A DNA stretch of 11,832 bases from Chloroflexota bacterium (GCA_003520455.1 DOUV01000150.1:1-11832); one strand, 5' to 3'. Shown: positions 1-6,673, numbered from the stretch's first letter. The notes: generated from the letters alone by a model not told the origin. Translations and numbers: made by a program.

Positions 1-249
1 AGGGGGGTGGGGGATGGTGTGGGGGCGAGCGAGAGCCGGCATCCCGCGAGCAAGACAAGCGGCAGGATCAGGGCAACGATTGGACGGGTGTGGCGAGCAG
101 AGAAACGCATCAAACCTCCGGATGGCGACACGGCTGGCAAAGTGTAGTGACCCAGGCCAGGCTGTCAAAAGAGCGAAGGGCTCCCCAGACAGGCGGACCT
201 CCGGCATCGAAGGTTCGCGTCGGACTGTATCATCCGTGCCTGTCAGGGA
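1..249. other. Stretch without a recognisable gene
   Basis: No reading frame here resembles a protein. The frame of the downstream barrel gene stays open through it, but its translation (rich in Arg, Gly and Ser) looks non-coding. The first 25 bases hold three G-runs of five or six. I see no tRNA, terminator or large inverted repeat. With the promoter at 250-279, this is about 310 bases before the first gene. Confidence 0.5.
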
Positions 250-279
250 TTGCATTCGCCGGGTGGAGTCTGGTATTAT
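250..279 (+). promoter_or_regulatory. Extended -10 sigma-70-type promoter for the barrel-caspase operon
   Basis: A -35-like TTGCAT (250-255) is followed after 18 bases by TATTAT (274-279). The TGG just before it (271-273) supplies the TGn of an extended -10. Transcription would begin near 286. That leaves a leader of about 25 bases before the ATG at 311 and excludes the upstream ATGs at 278 and 284 as starts. Prediction from consensus only. Confidence 0.5.
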
Positions 280-301
280 GCGCATGCTCACGAGATTATC
301 C

Positions 302-305
302 GGAG
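302..305 (+). promoter_or_regulatory. Ribosome binding site deciding the start at 311
   Basis: GGAG lies five bases before the ATG at 311. An alternative GGAG at 265-268 would serve the ATG at 278, but that ATG overlaps the predicted -10 box. Confidence 0.5.
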
Positions 306-310
306 AATCT

Positions 311-1657
311 ATGCCTCCTCGACCACGCCATCGAACCCAGCCCCCGCGGCGACGAAGGATTCGCGCGACGGAGACGCCCCGGGGGCTTTCCTACCGCAGT
401 CACTTTGTCCTCTTTCCTCAAGGGACCAAGAAAGAATGGTATGATGCGTTCTGGCCCTACTTTGAGGCCTTTCGCACCACGCGCGGCGAGAGTTACGACG
501 ATGCGGCCAAAGTCCACGGCGACCTGGGCCACACGATCACCGCGATCAATGTGCCCGATGAAGCCATCGAGTACATGCGGAGTGTCAACCCGGACGCGGA
601 GTTTGACCGGATCGCAGCCGAGACGCCCGAAGCGCTCAACGCGATCGCTCTGCGCCGGGTTCGGGAAGGCCGGCGGTTCGGACCCGACGAACCACCAGGG
701 CCCATCTCCCCGGGCCGGCCCGAAGAGCGGCCGTCGAGTGAGCCAGGCTACCCCATCGCTCCAAGCTCGACACCCCACAAGCTCGGCTTCTACGTCCACG
801 TGCCTCGATTCGCGGTCGAATTGGCAGTGCGAGTGGTCAAGCCGCGGGTCATTCTGGCGCACGCGCAGGACACCAGTTTCTGGGCTAAGGTCCGCCAGGT
901 CAGTCCTGACAGCGTGATCATCGGTCGCGAGTACGTGCCGCCCGGCGATCAACAGAATTTCATGAACAATCCCGAGCAGGTCGGCCACGACTTCGCCGAG
1001 CGGCTCCTCAACCACGAGATCAGCCGGAGCCGTGTGGATGGGCGGTCGCTCTTCGACGCCTGGATGAGCTTCAACGAGGCCATCCCCGGCCCCCAGCCCT
1101 ACGGCTCTGAGCCCTCAGCCGAGGACATCGAGCGCTTCACGCGCTATGACCGCTTTCAGGTCGCCTTCGCCACGCGGCTGCGCGAGGGCGGTTTCGAGCC
1201 AGTGGCCATGAACTTTGCGACCATGAATTGGGCCCATGGCCGCGACTGGTTGAACTACTTCAAGGGCACACTTGAGACCTATAACCTGCTCGGTTTCCAC
1301 GAGTACGGTTGGCCCAACATGCAGGGGATCGGCGGGAAGACCGGCTGCCTCGACTATCGCAAGATCATGCGCGACGTACGCAGCGTCTACGGGAACAAGC
1401 ATACCGCCGTAATCACCGAGTGCGGTCTGGCGCGCCTGGCCCTGACGGGGAGCGGCGGCGACGTTGGATACCGCGTCGATCCCTTGATCACCTTCGCCGA
1501 TTACTGGGCCTCGCTCCGCTGGTACAATGAGGAACTGATGCGCGACGACTATGTTCTCGGTTGCTGTCTCTACCAGGTTGGCCACGGCCCCAACTGGGAG
1601 ACATTTGAGCTGGCCGGAACCCCCATCATCGACTGGATCGCATCCCTCGGGAGTTGA
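311..1657 (+). CDS. TIM-barrel protein, probable clan GH-A-like glycoside hydrolase
   Basis: 448 residues. A very Arg/Pro-rich N-terminus (1-25) precedes a domain at about 28-122 that I do not recognise, a proline-rich linker (about 125-156), and a C-terminal barrel (157-448). The barrel shows alternating hydrophobic strands: GFYVHVP, PRVILAH, SVIIGREY, FDAWMSFNE, LLGFHEYGWP, TAVITECG and YVLGCCLYQ. Asn255-Glu256 in the fourth strand and Glu370 in the seventh match the acid/base (Asn-Glu) and nucleophile positions of clan GH-A retaining glycosidases. Hydrolase function is therefore inferred; substrate and exact family are unknown. No signal peptide is visible, so the product is probably cytoplasmic unless the basic N-terminus acts differently. 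The start at 311 is chosen from the promoter and GGAG; ATG 278 is the main alternative. The caspase gene follows after 27 bases, which implies one transcript. Confidence 0.75.
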   Translation: MPPRPRHRTQPPRRRRIRATETPRGLSYRSHFVLFPQGTKKEWYDAFWPYFEAFRTTRGESYDDAAKVHGDLGHTITAINVPDEAIEYMRSVNPDAEFDRIAAETPEALNAIALRRVREGRRFGPDEPPGPISPGRPEERPSSEPGYPIAPSSTPHKLGFYVHVPRFAVELAVRVVKPRVILAHAQDTSFWAKVRQVSPDSVIIGREYVPPGDQQNFMNNPEQVGHDFAERLLNHEISRSRVDGRSLFDAWMSFNEAIPGPQPYGSEPSAEDIERFTRYDRFQVAFATRLREGGFEPVAMNFATMNWAHGRDWLNYFKGTLETYNLLGFHEYGWPNMQGIGGKTGCLDYRKIMRDVRSVYGNKHTAVITECGLARLALTGSGGDVGYRVDPLITFADYWASLRWYNEELMRDDYVLGCCLYQVGHGPNWETFELAGTPIIDWIASLGS

Positions 1658-1671
1658 GCCCAGTCCCCCAC

Positions 1672-1678
1672 AGGAGGT
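1672..1678 (+). promoter_or_regulatory. Consensus Shine-Dalgarno of the caspase gene
   Basis: AGGAGGT ends six bases before the ATG at 1685. It lies wholly in the 27-base spacer after the barrel gene, so the second cistron should be translated strongly and independently. Confidence 0.85.
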
Positions 1679-1684
1679 CTGTAG

Positions 1685-2608
1685 ATGTTGAAGAAAGCGC
1701 TCCTCGTCGGAATCAATACCTATCCAGGTGCCCCGCTGCGCGGCTGTCTCAATGATGTCGATCAGATGCACCAGTTGCTCACCTCGCAATTTGGCTTTTC
1801 GGCCGAGAACGTGCGGATGCTCCGCGATGCTGAGGCCACGACCCAGGGGATCGTTCAGGGCCTGACGTGGTTGGCGGAGGGCGACAGTGATCCCGCGGCT
1901 GTGCGCGTCTTTCACTACTCAGGCCATGGGACCCTGACGCCCGACCAGAACGGCGACGAGCCGGATGGCAGCGATGAGTGCATCGTACCCTACGACTACC
2001 CGGCTGCCGGCTTCATGACCGACGACACCCTCGCCACACTCTACGATCGCTTCCCGCGCACGAGCAACCTCACGCTGGTGATGGACTGCTGCCACTCCGG
2101 CACGATCCAGCGCCTCGATGATCCCCAGAACCCCGGGGAGGACATCGTGTATCGCTTCCTGCCGGTGAGCTACCAGGACTACATCGCCATGGATCAGGCC
2201 AGGGCGAAGTATGAAGCCGAGCGCAAGCAATACCTCGAGCGTTCACTCGAGCGCTTCCGCAACCTGTCGCCGGAAGAGCAGGAGCACGAGAAGTCGCTGC
2301 TGGCGCTGCGCTTCGACCGCAAGCGCGGTCGCTTCGGCGATGTCACGAACCGTGAATCCAATATTCTCCTGGCCGCGGCACGCTCCGACCAGACTGCCGC
2401 CGACGCCCGAATCGCTGGCGGCTATCACGGGGCCTTCACCTGGTATTTGGTGAACGCTCTCAGCAGCACCGGCGGGACGCCCACGTACGCCCAGGTAGTG
2501 GCGGCCCTTGCCGAGCCACTCTACACGGCCGGTTACACTCAGGTTCCGCAACTCGAATCCCAGCCCGCGAACCGCGACCGGCCGATCTTCGCGCCGTTCT
2601 CCACGTAG
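1685..2608 (+). CDS. Caspase-family cysteine protease (orthocaspase/metacaspase-like, peptidase C14)
   Basis: 307 residues, forming a single caspase-like domain. It starts with the typical first strand KKALLVGINTYPG, followed by LRGCLNDVDQM. The catalytic dyad is visible as His81 in HYSGHG and Cys136 in DCCHSG. DECIVPYD (Asp97-Glu98) matches the acidic region that gives metacaspases a preference for Arg or Lys at P1. The later AARSDQTAAD, GAFTWYLVNAL and PQLES are the usual p10-side motifs. A charged, probably helical insert lies at about 168-212, between the p20-like and p10-like parts. There is no signal peptide, membrane segment or fused sensor domain, so activation must come from another protein, calcium or autoprocessing. 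It is the second gene of an operon with the barrel protein. Substrate and role are unknown; bacterial relatives have been linked to stress, cell death and defence. The stop codon lies inside the palindrome at 2604-2683. Confidence 0.93.
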   Translation: MLKKALLVGINTYPGAPLRGCLNDVDQMHQLLTSQFGFSAENVRMLRDAEATTQGIVQGLTWLAEGDSDPAAVRVFHYSGHGTLTPDQNGDEPDGSDECIVPYDYPAAGFMTDDTLATLYDRFPRTSNLTLVMDCCHSGTIQRLDDPQNPGEDIVYRFLPVSYQDYIAMDQARAKYEAERKQYLERSLERFRNLSPEEQEHEKSLLALRFDRKRGRFGDVTNRESNILLAAARSDQTAADARIAGGYHGAFTWYLVNALSSTGGTPTYAQVVAALAEPLYTAGYTQVPQLESQPANRDRPIFAPFST

Positions 2609-2683
2609 GGGGAGACGCCGCAGGAGACGGGCCACCGGCCCGTCTCCTGCGGGGCGGAGACGCCCCACCGGGGCGTCTCTACG
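2604..2683. repeat. Composite GC-rich palindromic element between convergent genes
   Basis: Two back-to-back hairpins, each with the loop ACC, occupy 2618-2652 and 2657-2679. Outer CGTAG (2604-2608) and CTACG (2679-2683) complement each other, and GAGACG or its complement CGTCTC recurs throughout. CGTAG contains the caspase stop codon. The element fills nearly all the space before the convergent cyclase stop. It resembles the dispersed REP-like palindromes known from cyanobacteria and Chloroflexota; copy number in this genome is unknown. Confidence 0.7.
2618..2652. terminator. 16-bp perfect hairpin, possible bidirectional terminator
   Basis: The arms at 2618-2633 and 2637-2652 pair perfectly over 16 bp with a three-base ACC loop. 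There is no T-run on either side, so it is not a canonical intrinsic terminator. Its place between the convergent caspase and cyclase stops suggests it blocks read-through or protects 3' ends. Confidence 0.45.
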
Positions 2684-2687
2684 GGTG

Positions 2688-3347
2688 TTAAGGGATGAGG
2701 GCGTAGGCTCGTACGGGGAATGAGCCAGTGCCTTTCACTGCCACGGGGGCAGCGTGCAGGTAGAATCCGCTGGCGGGCAGCTGATCCAGGTTGCAGAGGT
2801 TCTCCAAGATGGGGATACCGGCTCTCAGAAGGGTCGAGTGCACCGGCCGGCTGCGGTCGGCCATGTCATCGACGTTCATCCCATCGATCCCTACCAGGGT
2901 CGCCCCGGCCGTCCTCAGTCGCTCGGCCGCGGCCGCGGTCAGGTATGGCCCGGGTTCGCCGTATGCCGGTGTTTTCCAACGCCGGTCCCACCCAGACGCC
3001 ACCAGGACTGACCGCCCCATCATCTCCACACCCGCGAGTTGAGCCTCATCCACCGCCGGCCGCCCGTCCCGCTGCACCGCTGCGATGACAACAGCGGGTA
3101 GGTGCACGAACCGCTCGAGCGGGATGGCCGTGGCGTCCACACCATCAGCGTAGCGATGGAAGGGCGTGTCGAGGTAGGTGCCAGTGTTCCCGACCAGGTC
3201 GATCCGCGAGATCAGAAAGGCTGTGCCGCCCGCGTAATGCGCTGCGGAGGCCTCGCGGGAGAGAAAGGCCGTCACCGACGGCGCGGGCAGTCCGGGGAAC
3301 ATGCTCATATCCGGTTCAAGCGGGTGGCTCAGATCGACAATGCGCAC
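2688..3347 (-). CDS. Cyclase family protein (kynurenine-formamidase-like fold) with altered metal site
   Basis: 219 residues, starting at GTG 3347 with a perfect AGGAGGT upstream. It opens with the family signature RIVDLSHPLEPDM. The usual metal-binding motif HxGTHxDxPxH reads NTGTYLDTPFH (54-64): the first His is Asn54 and the second is Tyr58, while Asp60 and His64 remain. Downstream, VGIDGMNVD, His170 (RPVHSTLL) and Glu182 (ILENL) follow the normal pattern, so the fold is intact. Members hydrolyse N-formylkynurenine or cyclic amides, or act in polyketide cyclisation; the substrate here cannot be assigned. The longer frame running upstream to 3692 has non-coding composition and is not used. 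It is a single-gene unit, convergent with the caspase and divergent from the permease. Confidence 0.88.
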   Translation of the reverse strand: MRIVDLSHPLEPDMSMFPGLPAPSVTAFLSREASAAHYAGGTAFLISRIDLVGNTGTYLDTPFHRYADGVDATAIPLERFVHLPAVVIAAVQRDGRPAVDEAQLAGVEMMGRSVLVASGWDRRWKTPAYGEPGPYLTAAAAERLRTAGATLVGIDGMNVDDMADRSRPVHSTLLRAGIPILENLCNLDQLPASGFYLHAAPVAVKGTGSFPVRAYALIP

Positions 3348-3353
3348 AGGATG

Positions 3354-3360
3354 ACCTCCT
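3354..3360 (-). promoter_or_regulatory. Consensus Shine-Dalgarno fixing the GTG start of the cyclase gene
   Basis: On the minus strand AGGAGGT lies six bases before GTG 3347. This fixes the short form of the protein, which begins exactly at the family's conserved N-terminus. Confidence 0.85.
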
Positions 3361-3448
3361 CTCGCCGATGCGGCAGAAATGGACCCTCGCTCGGATTGTC
3401 TCCTCCTCGATGCCGTACGGTTCTTCCCGGCAGGCCGGCGCGACGACG

Positions 3449-3477
3449 ACTCTATGACCGGTGGCATTGAACCGCAA
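3449..3477 (-). promoter_or_regulatory. Weak candidate promoter for the cyclase gene
   Basis: On the minus strand TTGCGG (3477-3472) and TAGAGT (3454-3449) are separated by 17 bases. This is the correct spacing but only 3/6 and 4/6 matches to consensus. It would give a leader of about 95 bases. Confidence 0.25.
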
Positions 3478-3692
3478 ACCCGGCCCGCCCGGTTGGGTTG
3501 CTCGCGTTTCATGCCCCGCTGCGCGGTGGTGGCTCGATGGGAGGAGAAGCGTGGCACAATTCGTGCCGAGATCTTCCGGTGGGGGAAGCGTAAACGCGGG
3601 GTCGAACAACGCGCAGAAGACGCGGTACATGACTTGCTTTTCAGGCGGAACCCAGTGAAGGGGGAGTCTTCCGGCTCTGGAAACGAGCACAC

Positions 3693-5474
3693 ATGACACC
3701 CGAGATCGCGCTGGTCTTTGGCCTCCTCGGAAGCGCAGCAATCCTGTTTGCGTCGGAAAAAGTGCGACCGGATGTGGTCGCGATGGGGGTCCTGGCGACC
3801 CTCGTGCTATCGCGGCTGATCGATGCCAACACTGCTTTTGGGGCCTTCAGCAACAGTGCCGTCATCGTGCTGGGCTCTGTCTTCGTCATCAGCGAGGGGC
3901 TGGCCCAGACCGGCTTCGCCTCGATGGTGGCGGGGCACATCCTCAAGTGGGCGGGGCAGAGCGAGCGGCGGCTGGTGTTGTTGCTCATGCTGGCCGGGGC
4001 CGGGCTGAGCGCCTTCATGCACAACACCGGCACGGCTGCCATCCTCCTGCCCGCTGTTCTATCGATGGCTCAGCAGACGGGGCGGAGTCCATCCCGCCTC
4101 CTCTTCCCGCTCTCCATCGCGATCCTTGCCGGTGGCTCGTTGACGCTCGTCGGCACCGCGCCAAACATCCTCGTCAGCGAGGCGCTGCGGGCGCGTGGTG
4201 AGACCGCTTTCGGCTTTTTCGCCTTCACCCCGGTCGCGGCTCCCATTCTCCTGGCGCTCATTGGCGTGACCGTGCTCTTCTACGACAAGATTCTGCCGGA
4301 ACGAGCGGGGCGCGGGGGCATCATCGAAAGCTACAAACTGCGCGACTACCTGACCGAGTTACGCGTCGGTTCGGACTCGCAACTTGTCGGGAGGAAGCTG
4401 GAGGAGTTCTACGATCTGGTCAGAGGGCGGTTCCGGCTGATCAGCCTCATCCGCAACGACTACAGGGTCTTCGCGCCACCGCCTTCCCTCCAACTGCGGC
4501 AAGATGATGTCCTAATGGTGCGAGGGCGGCTGGATGAGGTCCACGAGATTCGCGAGAAGTGGAATCTCGCCATTGAGCCGGAGTTTCACTTGAGCACGGA
4601 GTTGCTGACGAACGGTGAAGAACTTTTGTTGGCTGAGGTGACATTGGCACCTCGGTCGGCCCTGCTTGGCCAGACGGTGAAATCGGCGCACGTCCAGCAG
4701 CGCTACGGCCTGACGGTGTTGGGAATCTGGCGGCACGGCGTGGCCATCGCGCGCCGCCTGAGCGAGGCGGAGCTGCGCTACGGCGACATCCTATTGGTCC
4801 AGGGCCCGCGCGATGCCCTCGATCATCTGCAGGAGGAGCATGATCTCATCCTGTTGCAAGAGATTCGCCGCCCGCTGGCTCGCCCCCGCAAGGCGCCTAT
4901 CGCCCTGGCAATCCTGGCGGCGGTGGTCGTGCTGACCGTCCTCAAGATTCTGCCCGTTGCGGTGGCCCTCTTCCTGGGAGCCGGCGCGATGGTCGTGACG
5001 GGGTGTCTCAGCATGGAGCGAGCATACGAAGTGATCGATTGGCGGACGCTCTTCATCGTGGCGGGGATGTTGCCGCTGGGACTGGTGATGGAGCAGACGG
5101 GGGCGGCGCGGCTCATTGCCGAAACATTGCTGGGCGTCGTGGGGCATGCCGCGCCCGTCTGGCTCCTCGCGGGTGTCTTCGCCGTCACGATGCTGCTCAG
5201 CGAGGTCGTCTCGAACGACGTTTCCACGCTGCTGGTGGCGCCGCTCGCCTTCACCCTGGCCAGCGCGGCCGGGCTCAGCCCGTATCCCTTCCTGATGACG
5301 GTGGCCATCGCGGCGGGCAGCCCGTTCATCACGCCGATGAGTCACGGCCCGAATCTGCTGATCATGGGACCCGGCAACTACCGGTTCCGCGATTTCACGG
5401 TCGTCGGCCTCCCGGTCGCGCTGATTGTCGCCGCCATCACGCTGATTGTCGTCCCGATGGTGCTACCATTCTAG
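3693..5474 (+). CDS. SLC13/DASS-type permease with two RCK-C (TrkA-C) domains
   Basis: 593 residues, the usual length for this architecture. The N-terminal membrane half (about 1-200) contains the intramembrane hairpin FMHNTGTAAILLP (108-120) and SLTLVGTAPNILV (149-161), which match the substrate- and sodium-binding motifs of the DASS/CitMHS superfamily. A cytoplasmic insert holds two RCK-C-like domains, about 215-290 (ending DDVLMVRGR) and 300-390 (ending GDILLVQGPRDAL). The second membrane half (about 401-593) repeats the pattern with EVVSNDVSTLLVAPL (504-518) and ITPMSHGPNLLIMGPG (546-561). It probably imports an anion such as sulfate or a dicarboxylate, or another oxyanion; the substrate is not determinable. 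RCK-C domains usually bind small ligands and gate transport. ATG 3693 leads directly into the first membrane helix, though its Shine-Dalgarno is weak. The gene is monocistronic, divergent from the cyclase and followed by a strong hairpin. Confidence 0.9.
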   Translation: MTPEIALVFGLLGSAAILFASEKVRPDVVAMGVLATLVLSRLIDANTAFGAFSNSAVIVLGSVFVISEGLAQTGFASMVAGHILKWAGQSERRLVLLLMLAGAGLSAFMHNTGTAAILLPAVLSMAQQTGRSPSRLLFPLSIAILAGGSLTLVGTAPNILVSEALRARGETAFGFFAFTPVAAPILLALIGVTVLFYDKILPERAGRGGIIESYKLRDYLTELRVGSDSQLVGRKLEEFYDLVRGRFRLISLIRNDYRVFAPPPSLQLRQDDVLMVRGRLDEVHEIREKWNLAIEPEFHLSTELLTNGEELLLAEVTLAPRSALLGQTVKSAHVQQRYGLTVLGIWRHGVAIARRLSEAELRYGDILLVQGPRDALDHLQEEHDLILLQEIRRPLARPRKAPIALAILAAVVVLTVLKILPVAVALFLGAGAMVVTGCLSMERAYEVIDWRTLFIVAGMLPLGLVMEQTGAARLIAETLLGVVGHAAPVWLLAGVFAVTMLLSEVVSNDVSTLLVAPLAFTLASAAGLSPYPFLMTVAIAAGSPFITPMSHGPNLLIMGPGNYRFRDFTVVGLPVALIVAAITLIVVPMVLPF

Positions 5475-5477
5475 ACA

Positions 5478-5558
5478 CCGGTCACGGAGTCGCCGGAGGT
5501 ACGTGGTTGCAGACTTCCGAACTCTTCCGAGAGTTCGGAAGTCCGACGCCTTGACCGG
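5478..5558. repeat. Nested inverted repeat after the permease gene
   Basis: Outer arms of 15 bases (5478-5492 and 5544-5558) share CCGGTCA plus a further block, with two mismatches. They enclose the perfect 14-bp hairpin at 5512-5543. The structure begins three bases after the permease stop. It could be a structured 3' end or a small mobile palindrome. Confidence 0.6.
5512..5543 (+). terminator. Strong hairpin, probable transcription end of the permease gene
   Basis: GACTTCCGAACTCT (5512-5525) pairs perfectly with 5530-5543 around the tetraloop TCCG. It begins 37 bases after the permease stop. No T-run follows, so it may act with Rho or as a 3' stabiliser. Confidence 0.5.
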
Positions 5559-5677
5559 CGCTCCAGGAGTTGGCGTGATACATGCTGAATGTCTGCCACA
5601 GAGAGGCCGCAATTCATATTGATCAGCGCTCATAGTGGAGTCGCAGGCGCTGGTTCAATCCGCCAGTGGGCGGTTCG

Positions 5678-5733
5678 CGACTCGTGAAACGTGAAGACTC
5701 CCTGCGAGAACACTCATCACGTTTCACGATTCG
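5678..5733. repeat. 17-base inverted repeat built of CGTGAAA heptads
   Basis: The arms at 5678-5694 and 5717-5733 pair with one mismatch across a 22-base spacer. Each arm has two seven-base units: CGTGAAA and CGTGAAG at 5683-5696, and the complementary CATCACG and TTTCACG at 5715-5728. It could be an operator with four CGTGA half-sites or a dispersed heptanucleotide repeat. Confidence 0.6.
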
Positions 5734-5831
5734 GGCCAGCCCAGAGTGGGGTGGGTGGTGCACAGGACAGCGTATTCCAACACGAGCGTTCATCAACCTG
5801 CAGTCATCACCCGATACAAGCGAGCCATAGG

Positions 5832-6626
5832 ATGAGGGCTTCCCCGGCCAGTTCGAAAGATCGCGATCAGCCAGCCCGGCAGCGGGTGGAGAAACGCGCA
5901 CGCTTCGCCTGGCTGCGGGCGATGATTCAAGACGAGGCGCGCCGCCACCGCTTTCTCTTTGTGATGAGCCTGTCAGGTCTTGCGATTGTCGCCGCGCTGG
6001 CCTTCCTGGCGGCGCAGTTCCCGACACTCCCGTTCGACCTCGACACGACACTGGACTTGCAGGGCATCCATTTCGCGCCCTTCCAGAGGCTCATGCTGGC
6101 CATCTCGACGATTGGCTACGAGCCATGGGCCGTAATCATCGTCGCGGCGGGCTCTATTTTGGTCGCGTTGTTGCTCGGGTGGAAAGACGGTGTCTTCCTG
6201 GGTACTACCAGCGGGTTCCAGGCGGTGGTGAACTCGCTGATCAAGATCGCCGTCGGCCGCCCGCGCCCGGCTGCGCCCCTGGTGCAGGTCTTCCGGCACG
6301 CCGCGGGGAGGTCCTTTCCGAGCGGCCACGTGATGTTATACACGGTCTTTTTTGGCTTTCTGTTCTTTCTCGCCTGGACGCGGCTGCCGCACTCGTTCTG
6401 GCGCGCCTTAGCGCTCATTCTGACGGGTGGCCTGGTGTTGCTCGTCGGCCCTTCGCGCATCTACCTCGGTGCCCACTGGCTGACCGATGTCGTTGCGGGG
6501 TACATTCTGGGATTCATCATCCTCGTCCTTGCCATCGAGCTCTACCTCAAATATCTGGCCCCGCGCCGCCCGACCGAGCAAGAAGGGCTCGTTGGAGAGC
6601 GTGACCGGGATGCAGGATCGGGATGA
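5832..6626 (+). CDS. PAP2-family membrane phosphatase
   Basis: 264 residues from ATG 5832. All three motifs of the lipid-phosphate-phosphatase/PAP2 superfamily are present: Kx6RP (Lys138 to Arg145-Pro146), PSGH (Ser164-Gly165-His166) and SRx5Hx3D (Ser208-Arg209, His215, Asp219). About six membrane helices are visible, starting near residues 42, 96, 118, 167, 191 and 220. The motifs should lie on the same membrane face, normally the outer one. Likely substrates are undecaprenyl pyrophosphate, phosphatidate or phosphatidylglycerol phosphate; the sequence does not decide. The start is uncertain: the frame is open back to GTG 5691, but that codon is inside the inverted repeat and the added residues look non-coding. 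ATG 5832 has only a weak Shine-Dalgarno, and GTG 5886 or ATG 5922 remain possible. It is convergent with metH. Confidence 0.88.
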   Translation: MRASPASSKDRDQPARQRVEKRARFAWLRAMIQDEARRHRFLFVMSLSGLAIVAALAFLAAQFPTLPFDLDTTLDLQGIHFAPFQRLMLAISTIGYEPWAVIIVAAGSILVALLLGWKDGVFLGTTSGFQAVVNSLIKIAVGRPRPAAPLVQVFRHAAGRSFPSGHVMLYTVFFGFLFFLAWTRLPHSFWRALALILTGGLVLLVGPSRIYLGAHWLTDVVAGYILGFIILVLAIELYLKYLAPRRPTEQEGLVGERDRDAGSG

Positions 6627-6655
6627 TGCGCGCGCTCTCCTCCGCGCGCCCATCC
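6621..6655. terminator. Hairpin between the convergent PAP2 and metH genes
   Basis: GCGCGCG (6628-6634) pairs with CGCGCGC (6643-6649) around an eight-base loop. After a small internal loop, GGATG (6621-6625) pairs with CATCC (6651-6655). It overlaps the PAP2 stop codon and lies in a 47-base convergent gap. Without T-runs, it is a plausible rather than canonical terminator. Confidence 0.45.
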
Positions 6656-6673
6656 GGTGAGGGGATGATAGGC

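Larger units (their letters stand above)
3348..3692. other. Divergent intergenic region, cyclase/permease
   Basis: These 345 bases separate two divergent genes and should hold both promoters. I see the cyclase Shine-Dalgarno (3354-3360), a weak minus-strand promoter candidate (3449-3477), and a small palindrome GGCAC-AATTC-GTGCC (3553-3567) that could be an operator. No convincing plus-strand promoter or Shine-Dalgarno is seen before the permease ATG. Overlapping open frames have no recognisable protein character. Confidence 0.5.
5475..5831. other. Intergenic region, permease to PAP2
   Basis: These 357 bases have no convincing gene. They hold the nested inverted repeat at 5478-5558 and the heptad-based inverted repeat at 5678-5733. 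No good promoter was found for the PAP2 gene; TTGACC at 5551-5556 has no -10 box at acceptable spacing. Confidence 0.5.

Noticed and set aside
2..25. G-quadruplex from G-runs at the left edge
   Set aside because: Only three long runs are in the window; a fourth would have to lie upstream, so it cannot be judged.
14..310. Extended N-terminus of the barrel protein starting at 14
   Set aside because: Non-coding composition, no Shine-Dalgarno, and a promoter lies inside it.
3348..3692. Upstream extension of the cyclase frame to 3692
   Set aside because: GTG 3347 has a perfect Shine-Dalgarno and begins at the family's conserved N-terminus; the extension is low-quality sequence.
4791..5345. Long minus-strand frames opposite the permease
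   Set aside because: Extremely charged or Arg/Thr/Ser-rich translations with no motif, opposite a well-supported membrane protein; composition shadows.
5551..5582. Promoter TTGACC with GATACA before the PAP2 gene
   Set aside because: The gap is 19-20 bases and the -10 match is poor.
5691..5831. GTG 5691 as the PAP2 start
   Set aside because: The codon is inside the heptad inverted repeat and the 47 added residues look non-coding; ATG 5832 is preferred though not certain.
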